Source: Paragorgia papillata (taxonomy: Eukaryota; Cnidaria; Anthozoa; Scleralcyonacea; Coralliidae). Taken from it: 64,000 nucleotides of DNA. The notes under the pieces were generated by a model. It did no database searches and was not told the DNA's origin. It saw nothing but the letters and a program-made list of their open reading frames with translations. The DNA is taken from positions 1 to 64,000 of the forward strand of contig JAWNZC010000303.1 of NCBI GenBank assembly GCA_035771165.1, in the 5' to 3' direction. Numbering within the stretch: the stretch's first letter is position 1; every line of letters begins with the position of its first letter. The position numbers and the translations under genes were made by a program. Shown one piece after another: positions 23,524-34,579 of the stretch.

Positions 23524-24367
23524 GACGCGACGCCCATTCTCGTCCCCAGAGCCTCTCCCGTGCTGGCGCGCGGAAAAGGCTCTGGGGAAATCCAAAACCG
23601 GAACACCAAGATTCTTTGGTGTTCTTTCTAAAGCGCATGCGTTTAAGTTCGCGGTTTGGGACACGAGATCATCGACAGTTGTTTGGAATATAATTCTCCT
23701 TTCGTTTTCGATTCTGGCGGTTTGGCTGTCTCGTATTGACTCGTTTAACTTTGGAACAATTCTGATTGTGGTATATTCCGTTCGAAGAAAGTCTCTGTTG
23801 AGTGTGGCTCATCGCCGCGTTTATTCGGCGGGGCAAAAGGCATTAAAATTTACGAGTTCGCTTCAGAGCTTTACAATACTAGAGCCGCGTCGGAATAGAC
23901 GGAATTTCTTCGTATTTACGGCTTCTTTTAGTGAAGGTAGTTCTCTTTAATACGTTGCACCGTTCGTTTATATTTGACGTGTATATTTCAATGAGATTCT
24001 TATTAATATGTACCATGCACGAACAGCCAGCAGTGTGCTATGACTGCTGTCTAATATCGTCTATCGCCTATCGATTGCAAATTGCTGTCTGTCTTCTGTG
24101 TTTGATTTAACTATATAAGGGGAAACGGGTTGATTGCTTTGAAAAATGTTCGATTAAATTGTTCGGATTAGAACTGATTAGAATTGTGCTTCGTTGTCAG
24201 TTTTCGTGTTTCAAATACTGTTTATTTATAAACATTCACTAAGCTCCATCGTTATATAGGCCTTTGAATTTGAACAACCAATCAGATCGCGATGATATAT
24301 GGATTCCCCCAGAGCCTTTTCCGCGCGCCAGCAAGGGAAAGGCTCTGGGGACGAGAATGCGCGACGC
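23524..24367. mobile_element. 0.84-kb foldback element with 65-70-bp ends
   Basis: The left arm 23524-23593 and right arm 24302-24367 are inverted copies sharing GCGACGC, ATTCTCGTCCCCAGAGCC, GCTGGCGCGCGGAAAAGGC and CTCTGGGG. Each arm can also fold on itself (CCCAGAGCC with GGCTCTGGG). The 146-codon frame at 23510-23950 lies across the arm and has no recognisable domain, so I treat it as spurious. Confidence 0.7.
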
Positions 24368-24715
24368 CACGAACGCCGCTTTAGATCCAGTCTACTCGCG
24401 GACATCTGACGTCCGTGTTGTCAAAAACGCCGCTTGCTCTCTATTACAATCTTGCGTCGTTCAGGGCGAAATCTACTTGTACGTCTGCGCATGACTTGAA
24501 TGCGTGAAGTTTCAACCAATAGGAAAGCAGAAGTCTTTAGTGGTTGATCTAGTCGCGAGCTCTGATTGGTCAGTTCTTCGTGTTCGTGCGTGTCCCGCAT
24601 TGCGCACGAGTTCAACTCACACTCTCCAGCTGCTTTAAAAAAACGAATTTTGCCGAGCATGATGTCCACCCACCCACTAAAAAGAAGGGCCTGATACTCA
24701 GGCTACCCACCCACC

Positions 24716-26076
24716 AACCTCGTACCCAGGGTCTTATCTCCGCTCCCCCGCCCCGCGCTGCGAAAAGACCCTGGTTGTGGCTGGTCACGTGCCCCCTAAA
24801 AATTGGGGGGTTTTTAATTAACGATTTCAAAAATACTCAGGGAGGAGTGACAGGCACAATTACAAGTTTTCACTTTTATTTATACAAATAATATATGACG
24901 TCTGACGTCGTCAGACTGGCGTCTGATCGGGCTGTCTGATCGCAAAATATCTGTTAAAATGAAACCAACAAAAAACAAACGTACTCAGTGTTTATAACAA
25001 AACATATCTCGTGCTTTCTTCTGTGGTGTACGTTGTCAAAGATCATATCGAATCCAAACGTTAAAGAATCCCCGACGGCCCGAAGAAGATATAGCATCGT
25101 CTATTAAATGCACCGTCGAATACTCGTGTCGACTAGACTTTGAAATTGTCGCAGTGTTGGTGATGTGAAGTACCTTAAAAATTTGTACAGCAAGGCAAAT
25201 TTTGAACTGCGTTATTCGGCCGAAATGTTTTACCGCCAAAGACTTCCTCGCGACGATACTCTTCCTCATTTAATCCTCGTTTAATCTGCAGACCATGTGA
25301 AAGAGCCAAACCACTTTCTCTCGCATTAAAATGCATTGACATTTCAACCTCTGCTCCGATAACCCCAGCGAAAAGTACTAAAAGAAGCGATTCGGCAAAG
25401 ATTGCAACTATACAACATCAAGCCGATTGCCGTCCTTTCACTCGCATTTATCATCAACAGAAACTCGGGTAAATACAGTTCTTGAATCGCGCTTTTCATT
25501 CTTTTTATTAAACTTTATAGTTCGCCTAAATGGCTAAATCTAATATCAGATTTTAGAATACGAGTATTAAAACTGGACTTGTGTTGTAGCATTGATTGTG
25601 CAGCTTACTAAAGCTTACCCAGATTGTAAAGTTTGTTGTTCGCGGGGAAGATCCGCGAAGATCTTCCCCGCGCATTTTTTTCAAATTTGAACTGCATCCG
25701 CGCAAAATGGGTTAAATATATCCGCATCCGCGCAAAATGGGTTAAATATCCGCATCCGCGCAAAATGGGTTAAATATCCGCATCCACACAAAATTTACAA
25801 ATATATCTAGAGTAATTCGCGTATTTCGCGACCATCCGCATCGTATCCGCGCAGTTTTTACCCGCCATCCGCGCAGTTTTTACCTGCGAGCCTGCCCGTC
25901 CGCGCATTTTCCGATCCTTTGATCCGTCTTACCCGCACACTTAGGAAACTTTACAATCTGGAAGCTTACCACCCCTCCCCTGATATAAAATTCGTTTAGG
26001 CGGCACGTGACCAGCCGCAACCAGGTCTTTTCGCAGCGCGGGGCGGGAGCGGAGATAAGACCCTGGGTACGAGGTT
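24716..26076. mobile_element. 1.36-kb TIR element with 75-bp near-perfect ends
   Basis: The left end 24716-24792 begins AACCTCGTACCCAGGG. The right end 26002-26076 is its inverse with very few differences. ACCCACC lies directly outside both ends, a possible 7-bp duplication, but the flank is low-complexity so this is weak. The interior has no transposase frame and contains a short tandem repeat at 25685-25800. Well-matched ends imply recent activity in trans. Confidence 0.7.
25685..25800 (+). repeat. Short tandem repeat, unit ATCCGCGCAAAATGGGTTAA
   Basis: Four to five copies of a unit of about 24-29 bp combine CCGCATCCGCGC with AAAATGGGTTAAATAT. Just before it, GAAGATCCGCGAAGATCTTC is a compact hairpin (about 25648-25668), and further CCGCGCAGTTTT words follow to about 25910. 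Confidence 0.6.
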
Positions 26077-26235
26077 ACCCACCCACATGCCACATGAAGC
26101 AAGATTGAAACACGATGGCTGGCGTAAGAACTGGATTGACTCGAATCAACATTGATGAACCGGTATGTCATGAGATTCCAAGCTTTCTTTCTTCAAATAC
26201 TGCTAAATGTTTATGGTTTAAATAGAGAATCGAAT

Positions 26236-26548
26236 AATACATGGATGTGCGGAAATATGAAATTTATTTCGAGTGTTGACCAGGATATCTCAAGAGTGAG
26301 CGAAGCTCACTCGTGAGATATCCTGTTCAACACGAGAAATAAGTTTCATATTTCCAAGCATCCATGTATTGTTCTGTTTATTATATAAAAAAATTGTCCT
26401 ATTGCCTTGCAAAAATTGCAATAAACTATAATGCTGATTCAGCGATAATCGTCACATGTGCGATTATCATAAATAATCGCACATGTGAGATTATCACTTT
26501 TATTAGTGGCGGAAAAATCAATAAAACACTCTATTTCATATAATAAAC
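26236..26548 (-). mobile_element. Foldback/MITE-like element, copy 2 (inverted copy of 1710-2022)
   Basis: It matches the element at 1710-2022 almost base for base in reverse orientation, including the 130-bp palindrome and the CACATGTG hairpin. Differences are mostly single bases and one change in the palindrome loop. Confidence 0.75.
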
Positions 26549-27679
26549 AACATTAATATCTGTAATTTGAGTTCTGAAATTAATGATGGCTGACCGGCAC
26601 AAGGGTAAAAATAGCAACACCGCTGAAGCGCAACGGGGCTCAGTTCCTGAATTTGAAGAATATGGCAGCATGTTTCTTCTGTAGAAAAAATATGTGAATT
26701 TATTATAACACACAAACAGTTAATACTTGAAAATAGAAACGTTTTAGATACTTTCTACTTAATATAAGATAAAATTTGAAGCGCAGAAAAAAACATCTTT
26801 AAGTAAGGCAACGAGTCGATATAGTTTCCACTCGCATTCTGTTTCAACTCGGATATTTTCACGTTCTTTTCTGCGCATGTGCGGTTTTTTTTACATCTAA
26901 TGTTGTGATCCACATAAATTGCATAACATGAAGTATTCCTCCTTCGAAACACCTCACATGATCAGTCATGGCCGACGCAATGGAAGAGAGCTTCACGCTT
27001 GAAGAGTTTGAAGAAAGTCAAATACTACATGCACATGTCGCGGCCACTGTCTTCGAGAAAAGGGAAGAAATTTCTGTCCGTGCAGAAGTTTAAACAATTT
27101 TTGTTCGAGCGCGTGCCACGGCGAAGACTTTGAGGTCTACATGAACAAGTTAGGAGAGTTCAAGAAAGCGACAGTGAAAAGACGGTAAGTTCATTAAGAC
27201 TATGTTTTGAATCCAAGTATATATAAGTTATTTCTAGTTTTTACTGGTATCTTTTTAGTGCGCGACGCTAATAATTCGTATATTTAGACTTTTATTGTAT
27301 CACGCGGTCCTTCTTCTCTGTTTTGGGTTTCGTTCGCGCAAAGACTAGTTGAGTTATTTATTTATTGGCAGATCGGTTGATCTTGTTCAACGTTTAAAAC
27401 CAATCAGAAGGTGAACGGTCATCCAGTAACAGTTGGCAAATACTTGCGCAAAAATCGCCATTGATTTTCAAAGATTTGAGTCTGGGTTTCGAAAGTAACC
27501 TAAATTCGTGTTCGAAAGTATCAAATTCAGTTCATTCATGTTTAGATGTTACCCTTACCAAAAGGGCTATAAATATTAACATGACAATTTAGTTATTTTT
27601 ATTGCCTTAGCAGTATAAGAATATTTGGCATCCTGTTTACCCTCTCCCTGTGCTGTTTTAGGATTCTGATTTCTCCATG

Positions 27680-27925
27680 GAAGAAATTGAAAGCCAGGAT
27701 GAAGATGAAGAAGCAAGAGGGAGAGGACGTGGCAGAGGTCGTGCTAGAGGGAGAGGTAGGGGAAGAGCAAGAGGACAAGGCAGAGGTGCCAGAGGACAAG
27801 GCAGAGCTGCCAGAGGACAAGGAAGAGCTGCCAGAGGACAAGGAAGAGGTGCAAGAGGCCAAGGAAGAGGTGCCAGAGGCCAAGGAAGAGGTGCAAGAAG
27901 ACAAGGCAGAGGTGCAAGAAGAGGG
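27680..27925 (+). repeat. Arg-Gly(-Gln) coding repeat in exon 2
   Basis: A purine-rich repeat with a period of about 24 bases encodes RGQGRGA-type units in one frame and an acidic PEDKAEL-type repeat in the next. The RG frame is preferred because it enters exon 3 in phase. RG boxes usually bind RNA or nucleic acids; that role is inference. Confidence 0.7.
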
Positions 27926-28148
27926 TGAGGAAGAGGGCAACTGGTTGAAGAACTTAATGCAGCTGAAAACCAAGCCAATCATGAACAACAATTGATTGTA
28001 AGAAAACCCTTTGTTACATGTTTCTCAATAGTTTAAAACAATTTGGCGAGAGGATGGGGCTTCATGGTTCACCATAAGAACTACACTGTGCTTGTATTCA
28101 GGATAGTCTGGTGACTTATTCGAGTTACCTACTGGGGAGGGCTATAGC

Positions 28149-28329
28149 CCCCTCAATATCTCTAGCAAGGGGACTAAGCCCCTCAATATCTCTAGCAAGG
28201 GGACTAAGCCCCTCAATATCTCTAGCAAGGGGACTAAGCCCCTCAATATCTCTAGCAAGGGGACTAAGCCCCTCAATATCTCTAGCAAGGGGACTAAGCA
28301 CCTCAATATCTCTAGCAAGGGGACTAAGA
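28149..28329 (+). repeat. 30-bp minisatellite, six copies, in the second intron
   Basis: The unit is CCCCTCAATATCTCTAGCAA plus GGGGACTAAG. Copies are nearly identical, with single changes in the first and last. A run of 12-13 G follows at about 28351. The SISLARGLSP frame is a period artefact. Confidence 0.9.
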
Positions 28330-28867
28330 AAGACCTGACAATTGCTGAATGGGGGGGGGGGGGGCAAAACACACTCTTTAGCATCTATGGACGAATCAGC
28401 CCCTCCAAGGTGTGAAAACCATTATTTAGACAGGAGTAGCTATAGGTAAACATTTTATTGTTTATTATAAATTTAGTCCTGAAAAGGCTCTAAAACCTAT
28501 TACAACAATTACCATAAATTATTATAATCATATCCTTTAGTTTTTAATCTATGAATCTTATTTCATTTCAGAACGTCGTGGAAGCCTTAAATGTTGATAC
28601 TCTAAGAAGGCTTACATTAGAGCTTCTTAGAAGACAGCCAGCAGCATTTGCTGATTTGGTGAATGGGGAAATGGCAGGTGGGGATCGAAATGGCAGGTGG
28701 GGATGGAGTCCAACAACCAAACCTCCAACCTGATCTTCTTCTTCTTGAGTGGTGCAACTATGGACACTGCATTGCTATGCCAACTCAAGAAGAAAACAAA
28801 TGCTGCACCCATGCAGACAAAACGACCCTGCATCTCAAGAACCCCCATTTTCCAACAACTTATCCTT

Positions 28868-28931
28868 GATGGCAATGTTTTAGACATTGATGGCAATGTT
28901 TTAGACATTGATGGCAATGTTTTAGACATTG
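28868..28931 (+). repeat. 21-bp coding triplication inside exon 3
   Basis: GATGGCAATGTTTTAGACATT occurs three times in a row, adding two extra copies of the heptapeptide DGNVLDI immediately before MRYRED. It keeps the frame, so it may predate the disabling mutations. Confidence 0.85.
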
Positions 28932-29238
28932 CCATGCGATATAGAGAAGATGTTCTCGTTTTAAACAATGTGCGAAACAATGGAAATTTTTGCCATGCAG
29001 CGTACAGACAATATGTCTTATGGCAACATGGATGTTTGGGAAAGGGAAACGGGAGGGTTGTACCTAGCTGCTGCTGTGTAGTTGCCATACAAACTCGTTA
29101 CCCTTCTCCCAATGGTTTCTACACAGGATATAGGCCTGCAAGATTGTAAATAATGTACATTTATAATTGAAGAGGTTATTTCACTGGTCTCAAATTGACA
29201 TGTAACCATTTCAATAAAACTAGTTATAAACTTAACTT

Positions 29239-29715
29239 CAGTGCTGTGAGTAACTTCGTTACAAGTAACTAGTTACAGTAACTAGTTACATTTTTAAGTA
29301 ACTGTAACTGAAACTAGTTACTTTTTCTGAAGAAGTAACTGTAACTAGTTACTTTTTGAAGAAGTAACTATAACTAGTTACTTTTGTAAAGAACTGTAAC
29401 TAGTTACAATATTTGGTTTAAAAATGTGACTATAGTTACTGATTTTCAGTTGAGGATGTCATTCTTTCTTGATAAAAAATGGTTTTGATATACCGGTAAT
29501 AATAAAGATACATTATATACAATTTGACTATTTCTGCATGGACAAAGGAATGTAACTTTGTAACTAGTTATAAAATATTTGGAGTAACTTTGTAACTGTA
29601 ACTACCCGTAGTTACTTTCTTTTCATTGTAACTTTTATCGGTAACTAGTTACTTTTCTAATGATGTAACTGTAACTGAAACTAGATACAAAAATTATGTA
29701 ACTTTTACAGCACTG
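29239..29715. mobile_element. hAT-like MITE, copy 1, with perfect 8-bp target duplication
   Basis: The ends are CAGTGCTG and CAGCACTG, and CTTAACTT flanks both sides exactly (29231-29238 and 29716-29723). The body is made of GTAACTAGTTAC palindromes in poorly regular tandem array. An 8-bp duplication with CAG-type ends is the hallmark of the hAT superfamily. No transposase is present. The insertion lies just after the AATAAA of the P2X7-like pseudogene. Confidence 0.9.
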
Positions 29716-29723
29716 CTTAACTT

Positions 29724-30613
29724 AGATCAAGTTTGAAATAAAAAAGGTAAATGCTTCAGATTATAATTATGACAAAATGTCAGTAAAAGGTCAGCAAAAT
29801 AACTTCTTCCATTTATAACTAAATATTTCATATTCTTGGCAAATAGTTTAGCCCTTATATTATTGACGTTAATAACATTGCGAGCAATGCCCATCAAGTT
29901 TCTTTTTCAAACAAGGCATTTGCTTGAAATGTATGGCTGTTTCGCTCTATGTCTAGGAAACACTAAAGTAACATTAATTGGTAAATCAGTGAGTCCGACA
30001 TGGACAGCCTGACCCATCAATAGGGCCCGGGGGTTTGAAATCAGAGTTTTCCTTCTCCCAGGTGGACTGCCTGCCAAGGCTTATGAGCTCCACCTACCCA
30101 GAGCAATCTGGTTTTAAGGTGCCAGAAACTCGCCTTTCACACCTTTGCTACCAAATTTAAACAGTACAGTAGTTAGCAAACGAGTTTGGCTAGGAAACAG
30201 ACCCTGTGGGACATTTCATGGAAGTGGAGTAGCTCAATTCTCCACACCATCCCAGTCATCCTAACCCTTTAAAAACAGCTAAAATACAATTAATAGCCCA
30301 TGCACGAGGGGCATGCAGTGGGATCACCAAGTTATGCTATTGTATTGCAGCCAACAAGGGTGAGAAATATAATTAACAATTGGACAATGAGTCCAAGCTG
30401 TGCATGAGCAGATGGTCAACGAAGGCACAGCCAAGTAACTTATCAGTTATCACTATGACAATAAGGGTGACTTAAAATTTTCTGAGCCCCAGACAGGGAT
30501 TGCACTTGTAACCTTCTGACAACTGGTTAAATGGTCTAAGCACTGACCTACCGGTACTGTACTTAGACTCATGGAGAGCTAAGGCTGCAAATTCATAGTC
30601 ATGTACTCCTATT
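29724..30613. other. Non-coding stretch, possible diverged SINE
   Basis: No gene is visible. Around 30480-30560 the minus strand shows words reminiscent of tRNA promoter boxes (a GGTTACAAGTGCAATCC-like B box), so an old tRNA-derived SINE on the minus strand is possible. The A box is poor and I do not insist on it. Confidence 0.3.
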
Positions 30614-30730
30614 AAGCAGTAGCATTTGCATATGAAATGTAGTGAGTGGACATTGTCATTTGTGAGTGGTGCACATGTGCAAGCTTACATTACCCTATTC
30701 ATTACATTTCATATGCCAATGCTACTGCTT
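30614..30730. mobile_element. Short MITE
   Basis: AAGCAGTAGCATTTGCATAT at the left pairs with ATATGCCAATGCTACTGCTT at the right. ATGAAATGTAGTGA also pairs with TCATTACATTTCAT. The total length is 117 bp. Confidence 0.65.
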
Positions 30731-30773
30731 TGGGGCACCTGACTATCACTTTGCAATATTAGCGTTCAATGAG

Positions 30774-31595
30774 TCTAAGTAGCTCAGTGGGTAGCGCATC
30801 TAACCGGCAGTGCTGTGAGTAACTTCGTTACAAGTAACTCGTTACATTTTTAAGTAACTGTAACTGAAACTAGTTACTTTTTCTGAAGAAGTAACTAACT
30901 ATAACTAGTTACTTTTTGAAGAAGTAACTGTAACTAGTTACTTTTGTAAAGAACTGTAACTAGTTACAATATTTGGTTCAAAAATGTGACTAGTATAGTT
31001 ACTGATATTAGTTGAGGATGTCATTCTTTCTTGATAAAAATGGTTTTGATATAATAATAAAGGTACATTATGTACACATTTGACTATTTCTGCCTTAAGT
31101 GACAACTATATTTAGGCATTTAGCTGTAAAAACATAATTATGGTACTGGCATCTAAAAACCAGTAATTTCTTTATTGATTCTAGTAAGTAAAATTTTTGA
31201 AGTAACTTTGTAACTGTAACTAGTTACTTTCTTTTCATTGTAACTTGTATCGGTAACTAGTTACTTTTCTAATGCTGTAACTGTAACTGTAACTAGTTAC
31301 TTTTCTAACAATGTAACTGTAACTGTAACTAGTTACTTTTCTAATGATGTAACTGTAACTAGTTACTTTTCTAATGATGTAACTGTAACTAGTTACTTTT
31401 CTAATGATGTAACTGTAACTAGTTACTTTTCTAACGATGTAACTGTAACTAGTTACTTTTCTAATGATGTAACTGTAACTGTAACTAGTTACTTTTCTAA
31501 TGATGTAACTGTAACTTTACAAAAATTATGTAACTTTTACAGCACTGCTAACCGGTCATCAGAACATTTCAGGTTTGGTCCCTGTTTTGTTTTTT
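30774..31595 (+). mobile_element. tRNA-derived SINE head split by a hAT-like MITE
   Basis: GTCTAAGTAGCTCAGTGGGT (30776-30795) carries an A-box match. After the 8-bp duplication CTAACCGG (31548-31555), the tRNA-like sequence resumes as TCATCAGAAC and CAGGTTTGGTCCCTG, a B-box match, followed by a T run and 11-12 G. Joining the two flanks gives tRNA-like spacing of about 60-70 bp. The acceptor stem does not close, so this is a SINE head or tRNA relic rather than a working tRNA gene. Confidence 0.6.
30808..31547. mobile_element. hAT-like MITE, copy 2, with perfect 8-bp target duplication
   Basis: The ends CAGTGCTGTGAG and GTTACAGCACTG-like termini match copy 1. CTAACCGG flanks both sides exactly (30800-30807 and 31548-31555). 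The 3' half contains a clean tandem repeat of about 28-34 bp (GTAACTGTAACTAGTTAC plus TTTTCTAATGAT) expanded from about 31240 to 31510. Copy 1 lacks this expansion. Confidence 0.9.
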
Positions 31596-31938
31596 TGGGG
31601 GGGGGGGGGCAGAAACAGTTTCTGAGGACTTGAGCTGGACAAACGTCTAGTGAGTGAATGTCAGTGTTACATCAAACTAAGCTCGCACATGTACCAGGAT
31701 GTACACCATCACAAAATAAACTCATCAGCCAAAATATCATATTAAGGAAACAGCAAAACTAATGCAAAAAAACCGAGTAATGTTCTTATTCTACATCCTC
31801 TAGTGATAAGTCTACTCGGCTGAACATTGTTAACCACTTGTTCTTGGATAACTCAGCCTCGTTGCCTAATTGTTAATTAAGTCATGGGTTTCACTTTGTA
31901 AATTAGACAGTATGTAAATATAGTATAAGAACTAGTTA
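31596..31938. other. No recognisable gene
   Basis: Nothing was supported here apart from the stop-proximal flank of the minus-strand fragment that follows. Confidence 0.35.
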
Positions 31939-32370
31939 TTAAAATCTTGACTTATGGGCTTCTACAAGTGATTTTACTGAAGGGGGAGGAATAGCAGATA
32001 TGTTGGGAGCAATCCTCCTTGGGTCTTCACTTACGATACCAATTATTTGATTCACAGTTCCCTCAGAACTGGCTCTTTTCTCAAACACATTCAAGAGAAG
32101 TTTAGGGATATAGCTATACATTTTAGGCTTCAGGACTTGAACAAGGCACCATCGTTGTGTCCTCTTACTGAACTTGCATCCAAACCTAGTAACAAACTCT
32201 ATTTTATAATTGCATACTAAAGAAATGAATGTGTAGTAGGTAACATAAATGAAAATAATAACTGACATTATTCAACAAGTTACCTTGGTTGACCATCAGC
32301 TGTGGTTGCTTGTGATCTACCTCTGTGATGGTTAAAATCCAATGCTGCAAGTTGGTTTCTTGTCCGGTAA
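31939..32370 (-). pseudogene. Two-exon 3' gene remnant, unrecognised family
   Basis: On the minus strand, a segment around 32370-32284 reads NQLAALDFNHHRGRSQATTADGQP and ends at a GTAACT donor. After a 67-bp intron-like gap with a CTTTAG acceptor, a second segment (32216-31939) reads KFSKRTQRWCLVQVLKPKMY, SYIPKLLLNVFEKR, DPRRIAPNISAIPPPS and ends SRF. The pattern resembles the C-terminus of large multi-copy animal proteins whose family name I cannot supply. The phases across the gap do not agree, so a one-base indel is likely. No upstream exons were found. Confidence 0.4.
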
Positions 32371-34370
32371 ACAACAAAACTGTAGATAAAATAAACATCT
32401 TCACTAATTACAGTAAATCATACCTAATTTTTCATTAACATACAGTATAATAATATTAACACAATCTATCACGATCTCTGACTAGATTATGCATACTTAC
32501 GAGTAAGAGTGGCGCTTGGGACATACATTAAAATGTGGTTGTGAAAGGACTCTAGAAAACCAGTGTGCCTAGGGAAATTAAATAGGAACAAAAAGAAAAT
32601 ATCAAATTCCACAATAGTTTTATCAAATAATTATATGATTGATGGGTGTTATTAATTAGCTTCAACCTGGGCAAGCCAACATCACTACCTAAAGTTTGTG
32701 TAGTATCCAAAAGTATTGAGGAACTGTGTTTATAAAATAACATGTATACTACGCGAGCCCTCATTGGCCAATTGCCGTGTTTGGATCAGAGTATCCAAAC
32801 ACGGAAAATTCCCGCCAAAACGATTTTTTGAAAATGTCGGACAGTACATCATATTCACTTGTGATTATTTTATAAAAGAAATACCAAATGTTTTTTTCCA
32901 TGTTTGGAGACTCTTATCCAAACACTTGGGAAATTGCTCGACTTTCGAAAAGCTAAAAACACTCGCCTACGGCTCGTGTTTTGTTACGCTTTTCTCCAGT
33001 CTCGCAATTTCCCGCGTGTTTATCACCTTCCTCTAAAACCCATTCATGCTCATCAACCACATGATGCAGTATGCCAATCCATTTATCCTGTTCAACAAGC
33101 ACAGTTAACATAGATTATATTAAAATAAATTGTGTACTATGTTGTACATTTTCCAGTACACAATTACAGTCAAACCAAAAATTGCATTGTCAATATCGCA
33201 ATCTTGAATAGGAAGTTGATCATTCAAGTAAGTTGCAGATCAACAGAGCAACTTGCGTACAATATTCCACCTTTAAAACCAAAAAAGCTGTATTATACCG
33301 AGCTTTTAGGAAAAGTAAATACATGTACATGTAAGTACACTTCTGAAAAAAATGTTAACAGAAGTGCACATTTTCAAAACAATTACAAAAGTACTCTGTT
33401 GACCTGCATCAACTTCTTATTCAAGTTTGCAATGTTGCTATGCATTAATATTGCAGTACTCAGACAGCGACTATGCAAGAACATCTGGTTTGATTGTAAC
33501 ATGCAGTAATATCAATAATTATTTCATAGCTTCTTAAAAATTTCAAAAGTTTAATCTTGCCTTAAGATCTTTAGCATTACTACCACAGTTTTTTGAACAG
33601 TACCAGAAATGATTTCGGATAGATGCTGCCCAAAATGCAAGATCCTCATTTGCTTTGGTTTTTGCAGCCTAAACAAAAGCAACATAAATTTATACATGAT
33701 TGCATTACGGGTACTTTATTTTTGTTTATTGGTACTTTTGACTTCGACTCTTCGAGTTTGCAATTAACAGATTGCTGATCAAACACTTACAGCATTGATT
33801 TTTATACAAAGAGTATAAACCACGAAGAGCTTGACGAAGAGAATAAACCACGTTTATCGGAATCTCGCAATGTTCAGAATGAAAACATACTTCACATGAT
33901 TGATCAGCGAGTCCCCAAAAATATTATAATTTATAAGGCTACATTTACACGGTACCAGGTGAATTCGGAACCGGTCTTGAATTGAATTAAGTGGTATGGT
34001 TCTGCCTGTTTACACGGAAGAAAAATGCAGAACCGTTCTCCAATTAGTATGGTTCTGCCTGTTTGTCTCGAATTCGTCGCGAAACAACCATTTCTTAAAT
34101 CAATCACGTGATACGATTTTCTCATGCTTGAAATTTGAGATGAAGTTGTCACACCTTAATTGATATTCGTTTACTCTCAACCGTCTCGACACGAGCAGAG
34201 CATCGAAACATCTCAACGAAAGCTCATGCGTCTTCCAAAAGACGAACAAAAGTATTTTCGTCATCCAGATACTGTAATCGAAGTTGTTCTTCGCTTAAAT
34301 ACCTGAAGCGACTCATTTTGACTGTCCTTGACTGTTGAGTCGCTTAGCCAGAGCCGTTGTGTTTTCACAT
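32371..34370. other. Two kilobases without a supported gene
   Basis: Only short frames occur. GTGTTTGGATxAGAGTATCCAAACAC (32779-32804) is a compact palindrome, and TGTTTGGAGACTCTTATCCAAAC near 32900 is a second. These words are related to the foldback element at 40262-40396. GTATGGTTCTGCCTGTTTxC is repeated at about 33993 and 34048. No exon pair was found. Confidence 0.4.
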
Positions 34371-34579
34371 TAGCCTGGTTCCCTGGCCCAATTTCAAAAG
34401 AAATAAGGGCCAGGTAACCACTAATCTCATTCTCGCGTCATCAGGGCTAAATCCACTTATGACGATTGCAGTTTTACTCATAGCCACTAAAAACGCGCGA
34501 AAATTTAACCAATAGGAAAGCAGAAGTCTTTAGTGGTTACCTGGCCCATATTCTTTGATTGGGCTAGGGTACCAGGCTA
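34371..34579. mobile_element. MITE with perfect 9-bp target duplication
   Basis: The ends are TAGCCTGGTTCCCTGGCCCA and its inverse (TGGGCTAGGGTACCAGGCTA). TTTTCACAT flanks both ends (34362-34370 and 34580-34588). GGGCCAGGTAACCACTA near the left pairs with TAGTGGTTACCTGGCCC near the right. A 9-bp duplication suggests mobilisation by a Mutator-like transposase (inference). The inner ACCAATAGGAAAGCAGAAGT phrase also occurs at about 24515, outside any element I delimited. Confidence 0.85.

Larger units (their letters stand above)
26968..29149 (+). pseudogene. Decayed three-exon gene with P2X7 intracellular-like domain
   Basis: Exon 1 (26968-27184) starts at ATG and reads MADAMEESFTLEEFEE. A frame change near 27024 leads to a Cys/His-rich stretch (CRGHCLREKGRNFCPCRS, then NNFCSSACHGEDF) and a GTAAGT donor. 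Exon 2 (27662-27997) encodes an acidic start (MEEIESQDEDEE) and an Arg-Gly-Gln repeat of about 65 residues. A TGA at 27926 interrupts it, after which the frame continues (QLVEELNAAENQ) to a GTAAGA donor. Exon 3 (28572-29149) encodes NVVEALNVDTLRRLTLELL, then in a second frame WCNYGHCIAMPTQEENKCC, then in a third DIAMRYREDVLVLNNV, AYRQYVLWQHGCLGKG, RVVPSC and YPSPNGFYTGYRP. The last part matches the P2RX7_C domain, a zinc-binding fold. AATAAA lies at 29213. At least four breaks make this a pseudogene unless the assembly is faulty. Confidence 0.7.

Noticed and set aside
23510..23950. 146-codon frame
   Set aside because: It starts in the arm of a foldback element and shows no recognisable domain or splice context.
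27687..27995. Acidic PEDKAEL repeat frame as the main product of exon 2
   Set aside because: The RG frame continues past the stop into sequence that joins exon 3 in phase. The acidic frame ends just before the donor. It is kept only as a finding.
30774..31590. Functional tRNA gene
   Set aside because: It is interrupted by a MITE, the acceptor stem does not pair, and it is followed by T and G runs. A SINE head or tRNA relic is more likely.
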